Origin: Alcaligenes faecalis
Lineage (GTDB): Bacteria > Pseudomonadota > Gammaproteobacteria > Burkholderiales > Burkholderiaceae_B
Length of the DNA: 64,000 bases
Assembly: GCF_041521385.1 (NCBI RefSeq)
Contig: NZ_CP168006.1
Location: 2,239,233-2,303,232, forward strand
Direction of reading: 5' to 3'
Made by a program: the position numbers and the translations under genes. Positions 26,486 to 37,484 of the stretch are shown piece after piece. A model generated the notes under the pieces. That model saw only the letters and a list, made by a program, of their open reading frames with translations, had not been told where the DNA came from and ran no database searches. Numbering within the stretch: the stretch's first letter is position 1; every line of letters begins with the position of its first letter.

Positions 26486-26620
26486 TTATACAGCCAGACG
26501 TTTGCGACCTTTGGCGCGACGTGCGTTCAAAACAGCGCGGCCACCGCGAGTTTTCATGCGAACGCGAAAACCGTGGGTACGCTTGCGACGGGTAACAGAG
26601 GGTTGGTAGGTGCGTTTCAT
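26486..26620 (-). CDS. rpmH: 50S ribosomal protein L34
   Basis: 44 residues from the ATG at 26620: [18 protein letters not shown], then [19 protein letters not shown] and KRLAV, the full L34 sequence. An upstream in-frame start exists but adds residues foreign to L34. First gene of the operon, with a promoter about 100 bases upstream. Confidence 0.97.
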   Translation of the reverse strand: MKRTYQPSVTRRKRTHGFRVRMKTRGGRAVLNARRAKGRKRLAV

Positions 26621-26721
26621 GGTGTATCCAAAAAAATGAGCCGCCAGAAATCGCAGAAAATCTCCACCCCGACAGCGCAAAGGCTAGGGATCTGGCAACA
26701 GAAAATCGTGTTAAGCCCGTC

Positions 26722-26750
26722 ATTTCAGCAAATTCTTTCTGTTGTGTCAA
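26722..26750 (-). promoter_or_regulatory. Sigma70 promoter of rpmH operon
   Basis: On the minus strand: a perfect -35 TTGACA (26745-26750), a 17-base spacer and -10 TGAAAT (26722-26727, 4 of 6). This gives a leader of about 95 bases before rpmH. Confidence 0.6.
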
Positions 26751-26788
26751 TTATTTAGCCCGATATTACGCAACTAAATTTGTTAGCC

Positions 26789-26797
26789 TGTGGATAA
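26789..26797 (-). promoter_or_regulatory. DnaA box upstream of dnaA
   Basis: TGTGGATAA, the exact complement of TTATCCACA, 48 bases before the dnaA ATG. A TAGAAT -10 candidate follows at 26815-26820. It is the only perfect box in the 224-base rpmH-dnaA gap, so autoregulation of dnaA is more likely than a full origin. Confidence 0.7.
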
Positions 26798-26844
26798 CTT
26801 GGCACAGCTCAGGGTAGAATCGAGGTTTACAGAAGTGATGACCG

Positions 26845-28242
26845 ATGAATGAATTCTGGCAGTCCTGCGTTCAGAAATTGGAGCAGGAGCTTCCCCCACA
26901 ACAAATAAGTGCGTGGATCCGTCCACTGGTTCCCCTGGACTTCGACAGCGAAGCCGGGGTGTTGCGCGTTACTGCGCCCAATCGTTTCAAACTGGATTGG
27001 GTTCGCAAGAATTTCGCCACCCGTATCGAGGAACTGGCTTCGGATTTCTACGAATGTCCTGTGACGGTTCAGTTCGAGCTGCCTTCGGCCAGCGCGGCGC
27101 CGCGTCGCGCCCTGGCCGATCGTGCCGCTCCTGCGCCTGCAGGCAGTCCGGCCGGTGATAACCTGGCCCCGCCTGCCGTCAACCCGGCCACGACTGCGGT
27201 GGTGGATGCGGTACAGGATCGTTCGCGACTGAACGCCGAGCTGACGTTCGATAACTTCGTGACGGGTAAAGCCAACCAGTTGGCACGCGCAGCGGCCTTG
27301 CAGGTGGCCGAGAATCCCGGTGTCTCCTATAACCCACTCTTTCTGTATGGCGGTGTGGGTTTGGGCAAGACTCACCTGATTCATGCGATCGGCAATGCGC
27401 TGGTCGCCAATGGCAATGGTGTGCGCGTCCGTTACGTTCACGCCGACCAGTACGTGTCGGATGTAGTCAAGGCATACCAGCGCAAGGCGTTTGACGAGTT
27501 CAAGCGTTACTACCATTCGCTGGACTTGCTGCTGATTGACGATATTCAGTTTTTCGCCGGCAAGAATCGTACGCAAGAAGAGTTTTTCTACGCCTTTGAA
27601 GCGATGGTGGCCCAGCGCAAGCAAATCATCATCACCTCGGACACGTATCCTAAAGAGCTGGCCAATATTGATAGCCGCCTGATCTCGCGCTTTGACTCCG
27701 GCCTGACCGTGGCGATTGAGCCACCCGAGCTGGAAATGCGCGTGGCGATCTTGCTGCGCAAAGCCCAGGCTGAAGGCATTGCCATGCCCGAAGAAGTGGC
27801 TTTCTTTATTGCCAAGCATTTGCGCAGCAATGTGCGCGAGCTGGAAGGGGCGCTGCGCAAGGTTTCGGCCTACGCGCGTTTCCATGGCCGCGACGTCTTG
27901 ACGGTGGAAGTGTGCAAGGACGCACTGAAGGATTTGCTGTCGGTCTCCAATGGGCAGATCACCGTGGAAAATATTCAGAAAACCGTGGCCGATTTTTATA
28001 AAATCAAGGTCGCGGATATGTACTCCAAGCGCCGCCCCGCCAATATTGCCATGCCGCGCCAGGTGGCCATGTATCTGGCCAAGGAACTGACCCAAAAGAG
28101 TTTGCCGGAAATTGGCGATCTTTTCGGTGGCAGGGACCACACTACGGTGCTGCACGCGGTGCGTAAAATCTCGGATGCACGCACCAAGCAAGCCGAATTG
28201 AATCACGCATTACACGTACTGGAACAAACTCTCAAAGGATGA
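26845..28242 (+). CDS. dnaA: Chromosomal replication initiator DnaA
   Basis: 465 residues. Domain I ([21 protein letters not shown]), a Pro/Ala-rich linker (about 78-125), the AAA+ domain with [12 protein letters not shown] (Walker A) and LLLIDDIQF (Walker B), and the C-terminal domain IV with [16 protein letters not shown], which binds TTATCCACA boxes. It opens the origin for replication. It runs opposite to rpmH and is followed directly by dnaN; the stop overlaps the dnaN ribosome site. Confidence 0.98.
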   Translation: MNEFWQSCVQKLEQELPPQQISAWIRPLVPLDFDSEAGVLRVTAPNRFKLDWVRKNFATRIEELASDFYECPVTVQFELPSASAAPRRALADRAAPAPAGSPAGDNLAPPAVNPATTAVVDAVQDRSRLNAELTFDNFVTGKANQLARAAALQVAENPGVSYNPLFLYGGVGLGKTHLIHAIGNALVANGNGVRVRYVHADQYVSDVVKAYQRKAFDEFKRYYHSLDLLLIDDIQFFAGKNRTQEEFFYAFEAMVAQRKQIIITSDTYPKELANIDSRLISRFDSGLTVAIEPPELEMRVAILLRKAQAEGIAMPEEVAFFIAKHLRSNVRELEGALRKVSAYARFHGRDVLTVEVCKDALKDLLSVSNGQITVENIQKTVADFYKIKVADMYSKRRPANIAMPRQVAMYLAKELTQKSLPEIGDLFGGRDHTTVLHAVRKISDARTKQAELNHALHVLEQTLKG

Positions 28243-28244
28243 CC

Positions 28245-29354
28245 ATGCAACTCGTTCAAGCTACCCGCGACGCATTGCTAAAGCCCTTATCCACAGTAGT
28301 TGGCATTGTGGAGCGCCGCCATACTTTGCCGATTCTGGCCAACATCCTGCTGCGTAAAAACGGCTCTGATGTCTCTTTCCTGGCAACCGACCTGGAAGTG
28401 CAGATCACTACCAATGCCGACTTTGGTGTGGGTGAGGACAATGCGGCCACCACGGTGGCGGCCCGCAAGCTGCTGGACATTCTGAAAGCCCTGCCCGACT
28501 TTGGCGAGGTGCGTCTGGGTCTGGACAGCGGCAAGCTGACCATCCAGTCCGGCAAGAGCCGCTTTCAGTTGCAAACTCTGGAAGCCGCTGATTTTCCAGT
28601 GCTGAGCCTGCCCGAGCAATGGGACGTGTCCTTGAGCATGCCCCAGCGCACTTTGAAGCACCTGTTCAATACGGTGCACTTTGCCATGGCGCAGCAAGAC
28701 ATTCGCTACTACCTGAACGGCATGTTGCTGGTGTTCGAGCCCGGCCTGGTACGTACGGTTACGACGGACGGCCACCGTCTGGCTCATAATGCCACCGCGA
28801 TTGAGGGTGTGCAGGAACGCCACGACATCATCGTGCCGCGCAAGACAGTGCTGGAAATGCAGCGTTTGCTGGGTGATACCGACGATCTGGTCAATATTGA
28901 CGTGTCCAGCCGCCAGATCCGTTTCCGTTTTGGCGATGTGGAGCTGGTCTCCAAACTGGTTGAAGGCAAGTTCCCCGACTTTGCGCGTGTGATTCCTTCC
29001 AACTACACCCGCCACTTTGATGTCAGCCGCGAAGTGCTGCAAGGCAGCCTGCAACGTGCTGCCATTCTGACCACCGACAAACTGCGTGGTGTGCGACTGC
29101 AACTGTCGCAAAATCAGCTCAAAATTTCCGCCTCCAATGCCGAGCAGGAGGAAGCGGTTGAAGAGCTGGATATTGATTATGAACACGAAAGTCTGGACGT
29201 TGGTTTTAACGTCAGCTACCTGCTCGATGTGTTGGCCAGCATCAAGGACGAAACGGTCCGCTGGTCTGTGCAGCCCGATGCCAACGCGTCTGTGTTGATG
29301 ACGCTGCCCGAGCAAGAAGACTTCAAGTACGTGGTCATGCCGATGCGCATTTAA
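28245..29354 (+). CDS. dnaN: DNA polymerase III beta sliding clamp
   Basis: 369 residues from the ATG at 28245 (MQLVQATRDALLKPLSTVVG). AAAGGA five bases upstream selects this ATG over the one at 28239, which overlaps the dnaA stop. IVERRHTLPILANILL, RYYLNGMLLVFE, TDGHRLAH, and the C-terminal YVVMPMRI are typical. It forms the ring clamp that tethers replicative polymerase. It likely shares a transcript with dnaA. Confidence 0.97.
   Translation: MQLVQATRDALLKPLSTVVGIVERRHTLPILANILLRKNGSDVSFLATDLEVQITTNADFGVGEDNAATTVAARKLLDILKALPDFGEVRLGLDSGKLTIQSGKSRFQLQTLEAADFPVLSLPEQWDVSLSMPQRTLKHLFNTVHFAMAQQDIRYYLNGMLLVFEPGLVRTVTTDGHRLAHNATAIEGVQERHDIIVPRKTVLEMQRLLGDTDDLVNIDVSSRQIRFRFGDVELVSKLVEGKFPDFARVIPSNYTRHFDVSREVLQGSLQRAAILTTDKLRGVRLQLSQNQLKISASNAEQEEAVEELDIDYEHESLDVGFNVSYLLDVLASIKDETVRWSVQPDANASVLMTLPEQEDFKYVVMPMRI
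28287..28295 (+). promoter_or_regulatory. Perfect DnaA box inside dnaN
   Basis: TTATCCACA occurs within the first 17 codons of dnaN, about 1.5 kb from the box upstream of dnaA. A chance match within coding sequence is possible. Confidence 0.45.
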
Positions 29355-29370
29355 TGCGGCATGTTCGACA

Positions 29371-29393
29371 GGTATGGCCCGCCGGGCCATACC
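29371..29393 (+). other. Hairpin between dnaN and gyrB
   Basis: GGTATGGCCC (29371-29380) pairs perfectly with GGGCCATACC (29384-29393), loop GCC. There is no T run after it. The core ATGGCCCG/CGGGCCAT is the same as in the hairpin at 63068-63097. Confidence 0.7.
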
Positions 29394-29400
29394 CGCTTGA

Positions 29401-31884
<2,484 letters not shown>

Positions 31885-32331
31885 TGGCTGTGTCGGTTCT
31901 TGCCATTTTTGAAAGTTGCTCGGTTTAATGACAACCGATTTCAGGAATGCGTGAAAAAATCCTGCGTGATGCGGATAAACAAAATGGGCCCCGGCGTTTC
32001 TGCTGGGGCTCATTTTTTTGGTGATGATTGATCAGTCCTGAGTCTTAGGTATTATGCGTCTTTGGGCTGGTTCAATGAATCTGTTACGGCAAATATCGGC
32101 TGATCAATGGCTGGGTCAGTTAGCCGCTTGGGAGTCCCGTACTCCAGAAATGGAAAGGCGCGCAATCAAGCTGATGTGGTCGACTTGCAGTGATTCACCC
32201 TGCTTTAGAACGAACGAAAAGAAGGGTTGTGGGAATCTTTGATGGTGAAACCAGGCATCGACCGTGCAAGGCCCCTTGATCGATCATGATGACGCTGTAA
32301 ATTATTCAATAACTCTTTGTGTGGAAATGGA
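31885..32331. other. 447-base gap between gyrB and rsuA
   Basis: Contains the gyrB terminator. The only frame of note (32054-32242, 62 codons) has no ribosome site or family match and is not accepted as a gene. Confidence 0.5.
31983..32019 (+). terminator. Terminator of gyrB
   Basis: AATGGGCCCCGGCG pairs with TGCTGGGGCTCATT through several G-U pairs, loop TTTC, followed by seven T. Confidence 0.85.
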
Positions 32332-33033
32332 ATGCGACTGGACAAGTTTCTTGGTGAGAGTACGGATCTGAGTCGCTCAGACGCGCGTAAGGTGCTGAAA
32401 AGCGGGGAAATCACCGTCAACGGCGAGGTGGTGACCAAGGGTACCCACGTTATACAAGAGGGCGATCTTGTCTGTTGGGAAGACGAGCCGCTTGCCCTGA
32501 TTGGCCTGCGCTACATCATGCTCAATAAGCCCGCTGGTTACGAGTGCAGCCTTAAAAATAGCGCCTATCCGTCCGTGATGATGCTGATCGATGTCGACAA
32601 GCGCGAGCGTTTGCATACCGTCGGTCGGTTAGATGTGGATACCACGGGTTTGATTTTGATTACGGATGACGGCCAGTGGACGCATCGCATTATCTCGCCT
32701 CGCCATCAGTGCGATCAGGCTTATGTGGCAACCTTGGCAGAGCCTTTGCCCGATAATGCAGAAGCCCTGTTTCAGGCCGGTATTTTGTTGGATGGCGAAG
32801 ATAAGCCAACGCTGCCAGCGGTGTTGGAACGCATCGACGAACACACCGTACGGCTGACGATTCAGGAAGGGAAATACCATCAGGTGAAACGTATGTTTGC
32901 TTGCGTGGGGAGCCTGGTGCAGACCTTGCATCGTGAGCGCCTTGGCTGTCTTTCTTTGGATGCCAGTCTGGAGCCAGGAGAGTCACGCTACTTAACCCCG
33001 GCCGAGGTGCAGCAGTTTGTAGCCGGGGGCTAA
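32332..33033 (+). CDS. rsuA: 16S rRNA pseudouridine(516) synthase
   Basis: 233 residues from the ATG at 32332 (MRLDKFLGES). An N-terminal S4 domain (LSRSDARKVLKSGEITVNG) is followed by the RsuA/RluB catalytic domain with GRLDVDTTGLILITDDG, where the first Asp is the catalytic residue, and EGKYHQVKRMFACVG. E. coli RsuA (231 residues) aligns over its full length, including HRIISPRHQC. It makes pseudouridine 516 in 16S rRNA. It is monocistronic and converges with a GntR gene. Confidence 0.93.
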   Translation: MRLDKFLGESTDLSRSDARKVLKSGEITVNGEVVTKGTHVIQEGDLVCWEDEPLALIGLRYIMLNKPAGYECSLKNSAYPSVMMLIDVDKRERLHTVGRLDVDTTGLILITDDGQWTHRIISPRHQCDQAYVATLAEPLPDNAEALFQAGILLDGEDKPTLPAVLERIDEHTVRLTIQEGKYHQVKRMFACVGSLVQTLHRERLGCLSLDASLEPGESRYLTPAEVQQFVAGG

Positions 33034-33155
33034 ATCGTTTGCCTGGTCTTGGGTGCTTGCTGTGCCAAGGGATGCGGGTGTTGTGTTCATTGCCCAACGG
33101 GTCATACAGCGCCCATGCCTGAGCCATTTACCCACTTGGATGGCTCTGCCCGCAC

Positions 33156-33830
33156 TTAGGCGGGCTGCTCCAGTATTTCCTGCAAGCGGCTTAGCAATTT
33201 TTCACTGGCGTTATGCATATGTCGCTCACAGATGGCCAGTGCGTTGGTTTCGTCGCCCGATGCAATGGCCACAGCCAGTTCTTCATGCTCGTCCCAGATG
33301 GACAGGCGTTGTTCTGCCGATTGCAGTACAGCACCCATGACACGTCGTAGGTGTACCCAATGAACCTGTGCGCTCTCGGCGATCATGGGGTTGCCCGATG
33401 CTTCGTAAATTGCCTTGTGAAAAGCCTCGTCGGCGTCGATCATGGCGCGTACGTCGTGGCTGCGAGCCACTTTGCGGCCACGACGGATCAGGTCTGGATC
33501 CAGCACGGCGCTCTGGCGTGCCGCCAGCTTGGTAGCCAACGCCTCCAGTGCGCCACGCACTTGATACAGGTGCCCGATATGTTCCAGACTGAGCGGAGCC
33601 ACCATAACGCCCCGCCCTTCAGCGTCTTGTAGTAGTCCATCTTTTTTCAGCAACTGAATAGCTTGCAATACGGGCGAGCGGGACACGTTGAGCTGCTCGG
33701 CAATGTCTTCCTGAGTAATGCGTGAGCCGGGGGCCAGGGAGCCGTCGCTGATGGCATCGAGCAGGATGCGATAGACCTCGTCAACATAGTGTGGACGGGC
33801 CTGCAACTTACCGGAAAGCTTGGCATGCAT
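33156..33830 (-). CDS. GntR-family regulator, FCD type
   Basis: 224 residues from the ATG at 33830. The winged helix reads GSRITQEDIAEQLNVSRSPV with the recognition helix, then an FCD effector domain with EAFHKAIYEASGNPM and HEELAVAIASGD, which supply metal-ligand His residues. FCD regulators sense small carboxylic acids. It follows the TRAP permease genes on the same strand, but a strong hairpin at 33869-33889 separates them. It probably controls the TRAP/Rieske cluster, perhaps through the palindrome at 40069-40080. Confidence 0.88.
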   Translation of the reverse strand: MHAKLSGKLQARPHYVDEVYRILLDAISDGSLAPGSRITQEDIAEQLNVSRSPVLQAIQLLKKDGLLQDAEGRGVMVAPLSLEHIGHLYQVRGALEALATKLAARQSAVLDPDLIRRGRKVARSHDVRAMIDADEAFHKAIYEASGNPMIAESAQVHWVHLRRVMGAVLQSAEQRLSIWDEHEELAVAIASGDETNALAICERHMHNASEKLLSRLQEILEQPA

Positions 33831-33868
33831 GAGGTCTGGAACTCCGCTACAAACAAAAAACAAGTTAA

Positions 33869-33889
33869 GGCCGCAGCCTGACTGCGGCC
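33869..33889 (-). terminator. Hairpin between the TRAP permease gene and gntR
   Basis: GGCCGCAG pairs with CTGCGGCC around CCTGA. On the minus strand it is followed by TTAACTTGTTTTTTG, so it could end or attenuate the upstream operon. Confidence 0.6.
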
Positions 33890-33900
33890 CTGGGTTGACA

Positions 33901-35664
33901 TCAGGGTGTGGTCCGCATGGATTGTAAAAGCGCCGCCATGGGGGCCTGGTCTGATGTCGCTTGCACCTCGAACGGGTTGCTTAGCGGATCGTCTGCCTCA
34001 CCTGGGCTGAGCATGGGGGCGGGACGATTCAGCTGGAGCAGGATTTCGTCTTCGCTCAGGCTGACTGTCTTGTGCAAGCCTCCCGTTACCAGTTGTGGAT
34101 AGGCGATGACGATGCCTACCACCAGCAATTGTAGTACGACGAAGTAGGCTGAGCCCTTCCAGATTTGCTGGGTACGAACCCTTGGAATAGTTTGCTGGCT
34201 AACGGAGTCAACATAGTCGGATCGAGGTGCCACGCTGCGCAAATACAACAGGGCAAAGCCGAACGGGGGTGTCAGAAAGGAGGTTTGCAAGACCAGGGCG
34301 ATGACAATCCCGAACCAGATCAGATCAATGCCCAGACTGTTGGCAACGGGTGCCAATAGCGGAACCACAATAAAGGCAATCTCGAAGAAGTCCAGAAACA
34401 TGCCCAGCACAAAGATGATGGCGCTGACGGCAATGACAAAGCCCAGTTCGCCACCGGGAATGGCATCAAATAAATGCTCTACCCACACGTGGCCGTCTGC
34501 GGCGCTGAACGTGAAGCTAAAGACGGTCGAGCCGATCAGGATGAACATTACGAAAATAGCCAGCTTGGCGGTGTTTTCCAGGGCCTGATTAAGCAAGGAC
34601 CAGTTCAGGCGTTTGCGTATCAAGGCCAGTATCAGCGCGCCAATTGCACCCATGGCCCCGCCCTCTGTGGGGGTGGCAACTCCCAGGAAGATAGTGCCCA
34701 GCACCAGAAAGATCAGGATGACGGGGGGAATCAGGGCGAATACAAAGCGTTCGGCCAGTTGCGAGAGCAGCCCCCAGCCGGTAACCCGATTTACCGTTGC
34801 AAAGAGCAGCGCACTCATGGAGGCGACAAGCAGAGCGGTGATGGCCACTTGATCAGTGGGGGCCTGAGTAGGTTGGGAAAAGACCTGTGCCATGACTTCG
34901 TTGTGCAGGCCTGCCCAGGTAAAGCCGATGAAGGCACAAAGCAGGACCAGCATGCCCAGCGACCGCCGTCCGCTGGCGCCAGTGGCTGTGACCTGACTTC
35001 TGGCCTGTTCTGGCAAGGCTGGCATCCAGGAAGGACGGATCAAGGCCAGGACGATGAGGAAAGTAATATAGATCACTAAAAGCAGGAGGCCAGGTCCGAG
35101 TGCGGCTGCGTACATGTCCCCGACTGACCGACCCAATTGATCGGCCATCACAATCAAGACCAGGGAAGGTGGCAGTATCTGTACCAGTGCGCCTGACGCG
35201 GTGATGATACCCGTGGCCGTTTCCGGTTTGTAGCCATAGCGCAGCATGACTGGCAGGGAGATCAGGCCCATGGAGATCACGACAGCCGATGTGACACCGG
35301 TGGAGGCAGCCAGCAAGGCACCGACCAGGACAACCGAGACGGCCAGGCCACCGCGCACCGCCCCGAAGAGCTGACCCATGGTCTCGAGCAGGTCTTCAGC
35401 CATGCCCGAACGTTCCAGAATGATGCCCATCAAGGTGAAAAAAGGAATCGCCAGCATGGTCTCGTTTTGCATGATTCCAAAGATACGCAAAGGCAAGACC
35501 TGAAATAGATTAGTGGGGAACAGTTCCAGGGCGATACCTAAGACACCGAAGACCAAACCCGTTGCGGCCAGGCCGAAGGCGACGGGAAAGCCGGTCAGCA
35601 AGAGCGCAATCAGGCTCAGGAACATGATGGGGACGAAGTAGTCTGTGATAAAGGAGGCGATCAT
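33901..35664 (-). CDS. TRAP transporter large permease (DctM type)
   Basis: 587 residues, larger than the usual 425-430 because of a long central loop with extra helices and a C-terminal tail of about 75 residues. GFPVAFGLAATGLVFG, IPFFTLMGIILERSGMAEDLL, GLISLPVMLRYGY and LGMFLDFFEIAFIVVPLLAP are DctM signatures. It is the ion-coupled translocation subunit for an organic acid. The start overlaps the small permease gene by four bases. The matching receptor is probably the one at 42150. Confidence 0.92.
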   Translation of the reverse strand: MIASFITDYFVPIMFLSLIALLLTGFPVAFGLAATGLVFGVLGIALELFPTNLFQVLPLRIFGIMQNETMLAIPFFTLMGIILERSGMAEDLLETMGQLFGAVRGGLAVSVVLVGALLAASTGVTSAVVISMGLISLPVMLRYGYKPETATGIITASGALVQILPPSLVLIVMADQLGRSVGDMYAAALGPGLLLLVIYITFLIVLALIRPSWMPALPEQARSQVTATGASGRRSLGMLVLLCAFIGFTWAGLHNEVMAQVFSQPTQAPTDQVAITALLVASMSALLFATVNRVTGWGLLSQLAERFVFALIPPVILIFLVLGTIFLGVATPTEGGAMGAIGALILALIRKRLNWSLLNQALENTAKLAIFVMFILIGSTVFSFTFSAADGHVWVEHLFDAIPGGELGFVIAVSAIIFVLGMFLDFFEIAFIVVPLLAPVANSLGIDLIWFGIVIALVLQTSFLTPPFGFALLYLRSVAPRSDYVDSVSQQTIPRVRTQQIWKGSAYFVVLQLLVVGIVIAYPQLVTGGLHKTVSLSEDEILLQLNRPAPMLSPGEADDPLSNPFEVQATSDQAPMAALLQSMRTTP

Positions 35665-36254
35665 CGTGCGCCCTCCTGTGCGCTTGATAGCGATTGGGTG
35701 GGCACATGGATGGGCGTGTCCTGGGAGCCCTCTTCGGCAATGCTGTCGGTGCCTTTGCCGACCAGAAACAGGATACGTTTGACCAGTTCGGCCAGGCCTT
35801 GAAGCAACAGCAGGCTAAAGCCGGCGGGAATCAATAGATAGGCGGGCCAGCGCACCAGTCCTCCGGCATTGCCAGACATTTCTCCTGAGTGCCAGGCGGC
35901 GGTGAAAAATCCCCAGCTCAGCGTGATGACAAACAGACAGAACGGGATCAGAACGACAACAATCCCGGCGATATCGATCAGGTTGCGTCCCCGCGCCCCC
36001 AGACGGGTGGAAATGAAATCGATACGGACATGGCTGTTGTGCAAAAATGCGTACCCTCCTCCCAAGAGGAAGACAGCCGCATACAGGTACCACTGCGCTT
36101 CCAACATACCGTTGGAGCTCAGGTCAAAGGCCTTGCGAGTGATGGCGTTGCTGGCGCTCAGAATGGTGGTGGCCAGCAATAGCCATTTGATGATGAATCC
36201 GATACAGCGGTTCAGGTGGTCTATTCCCCCCACCATGGTTTTCAATGCAGTCAT
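35661..36254 (-). CDS. TRAP transporter small permease (DctQ type)
   Basis: 197 residues from the ATG at 36254, with four membrane helices. AQWYLYAAVFLLGGGYAFLH and SHVRIDFISTRLGARG are characteristic of DctQ. It overlaps the large permease by four bases, a translationally coupled pair. The 168-base gap to the reductase gene upstream shows no terminator, so cotranscription with the oxygenase genes is plausible. Confidence 0.9.
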   Translation of the reverse strand: MTALKTMVGGIDHLNRCIGFIIKWLLLATTILSASNAITRKAFDLSSNGMLEAQWYLYAAVFLLGGGYAFLHNSHVRIDFISTRLGARGRNLIDIAGIVVVLIPFCLFVITLSWGFFTAAWHSGEMSGNAGGLVRWPAYLLIPAGFSLLLLQGLAELVKRILFLVGKGTDSIAEEGSQDTPIHVPTQSLSSAQEGAR

Positions 36255-36422
36255 TGTTGTCTCCGCGAATATTGTTGTGTTCGTCGTTGTGCTGCCGGGG
36301 AGTGTTGGATGGCGGCCATGCGCAAGCCGCTGTGTAGCAGGTGCGGTGGTGGCTCCTTGGGCCATGAACGGGCCCGAAGTAAATGGGTGTGCCCTGGCGG
36401 GAGCCAGGACCAGAAGATGGTT

Positions 36423-37433
36423 TTACAGGTCCAGAACCAGTACGCCTGAGCGTGCGCGTGAAACGCAGGCGGTCAGGCAATGGCTTTGCTCGTCGGGACT
36501 CAGAATATAGTCCTGATGATCGACCTCCCCTTGCAGGTAGTTGACGCGGCAGGTGCCGCACAGGCCCGATACGCAGGAGGTGGCAATAGGCACACCGGCT
36601 TGCGTCAAGGCATCGCTCAGGGACTGATCGGGTGCAACCTCAATGCACTGGCCGGTACTGGCAATTTGTGCCATGAAGGCACCAGGAGGCAGGGTATTGG
36701 CACTGGGGACAGGTTCAGGCGCCTTGAAGTGTTCGCAATGCACAGAATCGGCAGGCCAGTGCGAGCTGGCCTGAGCACAGGCTTGCATGAAGCCGGCTGG
36801 ACCACAGTAATACACGTGGGTGCCTTCAACTGCGTTGGCCAGCAGGTCTTGCAGGTTGAGGCCTTGTTCAGGATTGCCATTGTCCAGATGTAGATGCAGG
36901 TGGCCCTGCTCTTGCCAACTGCGCAGTTCGGAGCCAAAGGCGGCCGTGTCGTGGCTGCGAGTGCAGTAGTGCAGTTCAAAAGGCTGGCCCTGTGACTCCA
37001 GAAAGTGGGCCATCGCCTTGATGGGAGTGATACCTATCCCCCCGGCCAACAGAATGGAACGGCGTGCGTTCGGGGCCAGTCGAAAATGATTGCGGGGCAT
37101 GCTGACAGACACCTGCTGCTGGACCTGCAGGGTGTCGTGCAAGCTGCGTGAGCCACCTCGTCCATTGGCATCGCGCAGGACAGCAATGACGTAGCGGTGA
37201 CGCTCATGAGGCGGATTGCACAGCGAGTATTGGCGGATCAGGCCGGGTTGGATATGGACGTCTATATGGGCACCGGCCTCGAAGGCGGGCAATTCGCCCC
37301 CCTGAGGACAACTGAGCTCATAGGAATTGATGCCTTGCGCTTCGTAGCGGATTTGCCGGATCCGCAGCGACAGCAGCCCGTCCGGATTGGTAGCCGCCTG
37401 GACGGGAGTGGCGGGTTCTGCAATGGCGTTCAT
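36423..37433 (-). CDS. Phthalate-dioxygenase-reductase-type FMN/2Fe-2S oxidoreductase
   Basis: 336 residues from the ATG at 37433, chosen because GGAG lies six bases upstream. RQYSLCNPP binds flavin, LLAGGIGITPIKAM binds NAD(P)H, and a C-terminal plant-type ferredoxin domain has CVSGLCGTC and a distal SHCLTAC that bind 2Fe-2S. This order (flavin, NAD, ferredoxin) is that of class IA reductases such as phthalate dioxygenase reductase and VanB. It passes electrons from NAD(P)H to the adjacent Rieske oxygenase, 51 bases upstream in the operon. Confidence 0.93.
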   Translation of the reverse strand: MNAIAEPATPVQAATNPDGLLSLRIRQIRYEAQGINSYELSCPQGGELPAFEAGAHIDVHIQPGLIRQYSLCNPPHERHRYVIAVLRDANGRGGSRSLHDTLQVQQQVSVSMPRNHFRLAPNARRSILLAGGIGITPIKAMAHFLESQGQPFELHYCTRSHDTAAFGSELRSWQEQGHLHLHLDNGNPEQGLNLQDLLANAVEGTHVYYCGPAGFMQACAQASSHWPADSVHCEHFKAPEPVPSANTLPPGAFMAQIASTGQCIEVAPDQSLSDALTQAGVPIATSCVSGLCGTCRVNYLQGEVDHQDYILSPDEQSHCLTACVSRARSGVLVLDL

Positions 37434-37484
37434 GGCGCTCTCCATATGGGGCACCCACCCCTTTGGAGCGGGTGCGACAGACGA

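Noticed and set aside
26621..26844. oriC in the rpmH-dnaA gap
   Set aside because: Only one perfect DnaA box and no clear AT-rich unwinding element; not enough to call an origin.
26827..28206. 459-codon frame opposite dnaA
   Set aside because: Shadow of dnaA; no start signal or family features.
32054..32242. 62-codon plus-strand frame between gyrB and rsuA
   Set aside because: No ribosome site, no family resemblance, and follows the gyrB terminator.
33121..33168. Small inverted repeats (GAGCCAT/ATGGCTC and GCCCGC/GCGGGC) at the rsuA-gntR junction
   Set aside because: No T run and partly inside the gntR coding end; not convincing as terminators.
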